Assembly (NCBI GenBank): GCA_046076025.1
Contig: JBJTRF010000199.1
Coordinates: 1 to 6,905 of the forward strand
Length of the DNA: 6,905 nucleotides
Reading direction: 5' to 3'
From: UBA668 sp046076025
GTDB taxonomy: Bacteria; Actinomycetota; Acidimicrobiia; Acidimicrobiales; Ilumatobacteraceae
In this document: positions 5,861 through 6,905 of the stretch, one piece after another
Layout: the number at the start of each line of letters is the position of its first letter
Numbering within the stretch: position 1 is the stretch's first letter
Program-made: the position numbers and the translations under genes
Notes under the pieces: model-generated
What the model saw: the letters and a program-made list of their open reading frames with translations, nothing else
Database searches by the model: none
What the model was told of the DNA's origin: nothing

Positions 5861-5878
5861 CGGCGGCGTCAGCCGTCG
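5861..5878. terminator. Possible hairpin between convergent nfuA and membrane-protein genes
   Basis: CGGCGGC (5861-5867) can pair with GCCGTCG (5872-5878) around a GTCA loop, giving seven base pairs including one G-T. It follows the nfuA stop by two bases and spans the stop of the opposing gene. No T-tract follows on either strand, so it would be a U-less terminator at best. Confidence 0.3.
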
Positions 5879-6651
5879 AACCAGAAGCTTCGCACCGGAC
5901 TGCCGGTCTCGAACCAGTACCAGCCGTCGCCGATCGGCACGAGTGCCCTGATGCCAGCCGCCGTCTCGATGGTGCCGTCGGGGCTGTAGGCCAGCCCTGT
6001 TCCCGAGTCGGCTGGGGCTTCGGGGCTGTCGTCGACCTCGACATAGAGGCGCAGCCCGCCGTCGACGGTGCGCACCACGGCGTCGCCCCAGCACCAGCGG
6101 CCCGTCGCGTCGGCCGAGAAGTCGAGGTCGGCGCGTGCAGCGGCGGTCATTGCCGCATCGCAGTGCGCCCACCGCGCTCGAGCCGGCCCGCCGACGAGCA
6201 CGAATCCGCCGATCACGAGCGTGAGCGCGAGCCATGACGACCACCAGCGCGCCGGGTGTCCGGTGCGGCGCAGCTCTTCGACGGCGGTGCGCACCAGGAA
6301 CCCGAACACGGCCATTGCCCAGAGGGCGCCGCCGTTCCACCGTTGGCCGGGATCGCTGAGGTCCCAGGCGATGCCGGGTGCCAGCACGGCGGGAAGGACG
6401 AAGACGGCACTCGCAACGAGGCGCGGATGGCGGGTGATGAGCGGGTGCGTGCCCACCTCGCTGAGCAGCGCCGACTGCTGGGTGACGACCCATCGCGTGC
6501 CGAGCGGCGTCAACTGGAGCACGACGGCGAGCGCCACGAGCCACAGCAGCGTCCAGAAGGGGGCGAGCGGGAAGAAGAACGCGGCGAGTCCGACGATGAG
6601 CGCAGCACTCGCGATGGCCCAGCCCCAGCCGGGACGCGAGTCGTCGGTCAC
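5869..6651 (-). CDS. Unrecognised five-helix membrane protein with C-terminal extracytoplasmic domain
   Basis: I do not recognise this 260-residue protein. Hydrophobic segments lie at about residues 9-29, 31-49, 78-95, 108-122 and 137-155. The basic loops between helices 2-3 (with RHPR) and 4-5 (RTAVEELRRTGHPARWW) suggest a cytoplasmic N-terminus by the positive-inside rule. The last 105 residues would then lie outside the membrane. That domain is rich in beta-type sequence and Trp, with two cysteines, Cys164 (WAHCD) and Cys187 (GRWCWGD), that could form a disulfide. It ends in a run of aromatic segments (WYWFETG, FWFDG). The start is the GTG at 6651, with AGGA (6663-6660) eight bases upstream. 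That AGGA overlaps the stop codon of the PLP-enzyme gene, so the two are probably co-transcribed and translationally coupled. No function is assigned. The neighbour suggests at most a loose link to sulfur amino-acid metabolism. Confidence 0.85.
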   Translation of the reverse strand: MTDDSRPGWGWAIASAALIVGLAAFFFPLAPFWTLLWLVALAVVLQLTPLGTRWVVTQQSALLSEVGTHPLITRHPRLVASAVFVLPAVLAPGIAWDLSDPGQRWNGGALWAMAVFGFLVRTAVEELRRTGHPARWWSSWLALTLVIGGFVLVGGPARARWAHCDAAMTAAARADLDFSADATGRWCWGDAVVRTVDGGLRLYVEVDDSPEAPADSGTGLAYSPDGTIETAAGIRALVPIGDGWYWFETGSPVRSFWFDG

Positions 6652-6661
6652 GCTGTCGATC

Positions 6662-6905
6662 CTACGCAGCGCTGCCGACGGCCCCGAGCAGGTCGGCGAC
6701 AAGGTCGGCCGCATCCTCGAGGCCGACCGATACGCGCAGGAGTCCGGCGGTGACGCCCTGCTCGACGGCCTCGGCGGCGCTCAGGCTGGCGTGCGTGGTG
6801 GTGCACGGATGGCAGATCAGCGTCTCCGGACCGCCGAGCGACGTGGCGACGCGAATGATGGAGAGCGCCGACATCGCCCGCTCGGCGGCCTGGCGCCCGC
6901 CGCGC
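6662..6905 (-). CDS. Cys/Met-metabolism PLP-dependent enzyme, C-terminal end; enters from right edge
   Basis: Only the last 80 residues are visible. They match the C-terminus of the cystathionine gamma-synthase / gamma-lyase / methionine gamma-lyase / O-acylhomoserine sulfhydrylase family. IIRVATSLGGPETLICHP contains the SLGG segment that shapes the active site, and THASLS follows. LLRVSVGLED then carries the Arg that binds the substrate carboxylate, and DLVADL is the usual final helix. These enzymes use pyridoxal phosphate to make, break or exchange sulfur side chains of homocysteine, cysteine or methionine. The PLP lysine and the residues that separate the subfamilies lie beyond the edge, so the exact reaction cannot be named. 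The gene ends with TAG at 6664-6662, ten bases before the membrane-protein gene on the same strand. Confidence 0.9.
   Translation of the reverse strand, partial: RGGRQAAERAMSALSIIRVATSLGGPETLICHPCTTTHASLSAAEAVEQGVTAGLLRVSVGLEDAADLVADLLGAVGSAA

Noticed and set aside
6256..6753. Plus-strand frame of 165 codons opposite the membrane protein
   Set aside because: Its Glu/Arg/Gly-rich composition mirrors the antisense of hydrophobic codons. It crosses two real minus-strand genes.

Overview
The window is GC-rich and densely coded, with very short intergenic gaps, GTG starts, lipoprotein signal sequences and some apparently leaderless starts. Together with the actinobacterial look of the thiamine-binding protein, this suggests a high-GC actinobacterium. 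Acidimicrobiia (Ilumatobacter-like) is a guess that cannot be confirmed without a search. Everything recognisable is chromosomal housekeeping or transport. There is no mobile element, CRISPR array, tRNA, rRNA or defence island.

Region 1 (1-2352, minus strand) is a thiamine uptake and salvage operon. A TPP riboswitch (about 2260-2341) sits directly in front of thiamine pyrophosphokinase (thiN, 1596-2252). This is followed by the thiamine-binding lipoprotein thiB (604-1599) and the membrane permease thiP (starts at 628 and runs off the left edge). The genes overlap end to start. The encoded pathway captures thiamine outside the cell, imports it and converts it to TPP, and the riboswitch senses TPP. 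The ATPase subunit (ThiQ) would be expected beyond the left edge.

Region 2 (2365-4080) holds an EamA/DMT family transporter on the minus strand and, divergently with a 45-base gap, a short-chain dehydrogenase/reductase on the plus strand.

Region 3 (4077-5858) holds a DUF3048 (YerB-like) lipoprotein on the minus strand, convergent with the SDR and sharing a CTAG at the stops. Divergent from it is a two-domain Nfu-type iron-sulfur cluster carrier (nfuA-like) on the plus strand.

Region 4 (5869-6905, minus strand) holds an unrecognised five-helix membrane protein just downstream of the 3' end of a Cys/Met-metabolism PLP-dependent enzyme, which enters from the right edge.

There is no stretch over 300 bases without a gene. 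The largest non-coding gap (2253-2364) is filled by the riboswitch. I found no convincing undescribed system. The most rewarding points are the architecture of the riboswitch, whose aptamer contains the Shine-Dalgarno sequence, a shortened loop in ThiB, and the unknown membrane protein paired with the PLP enzyme.
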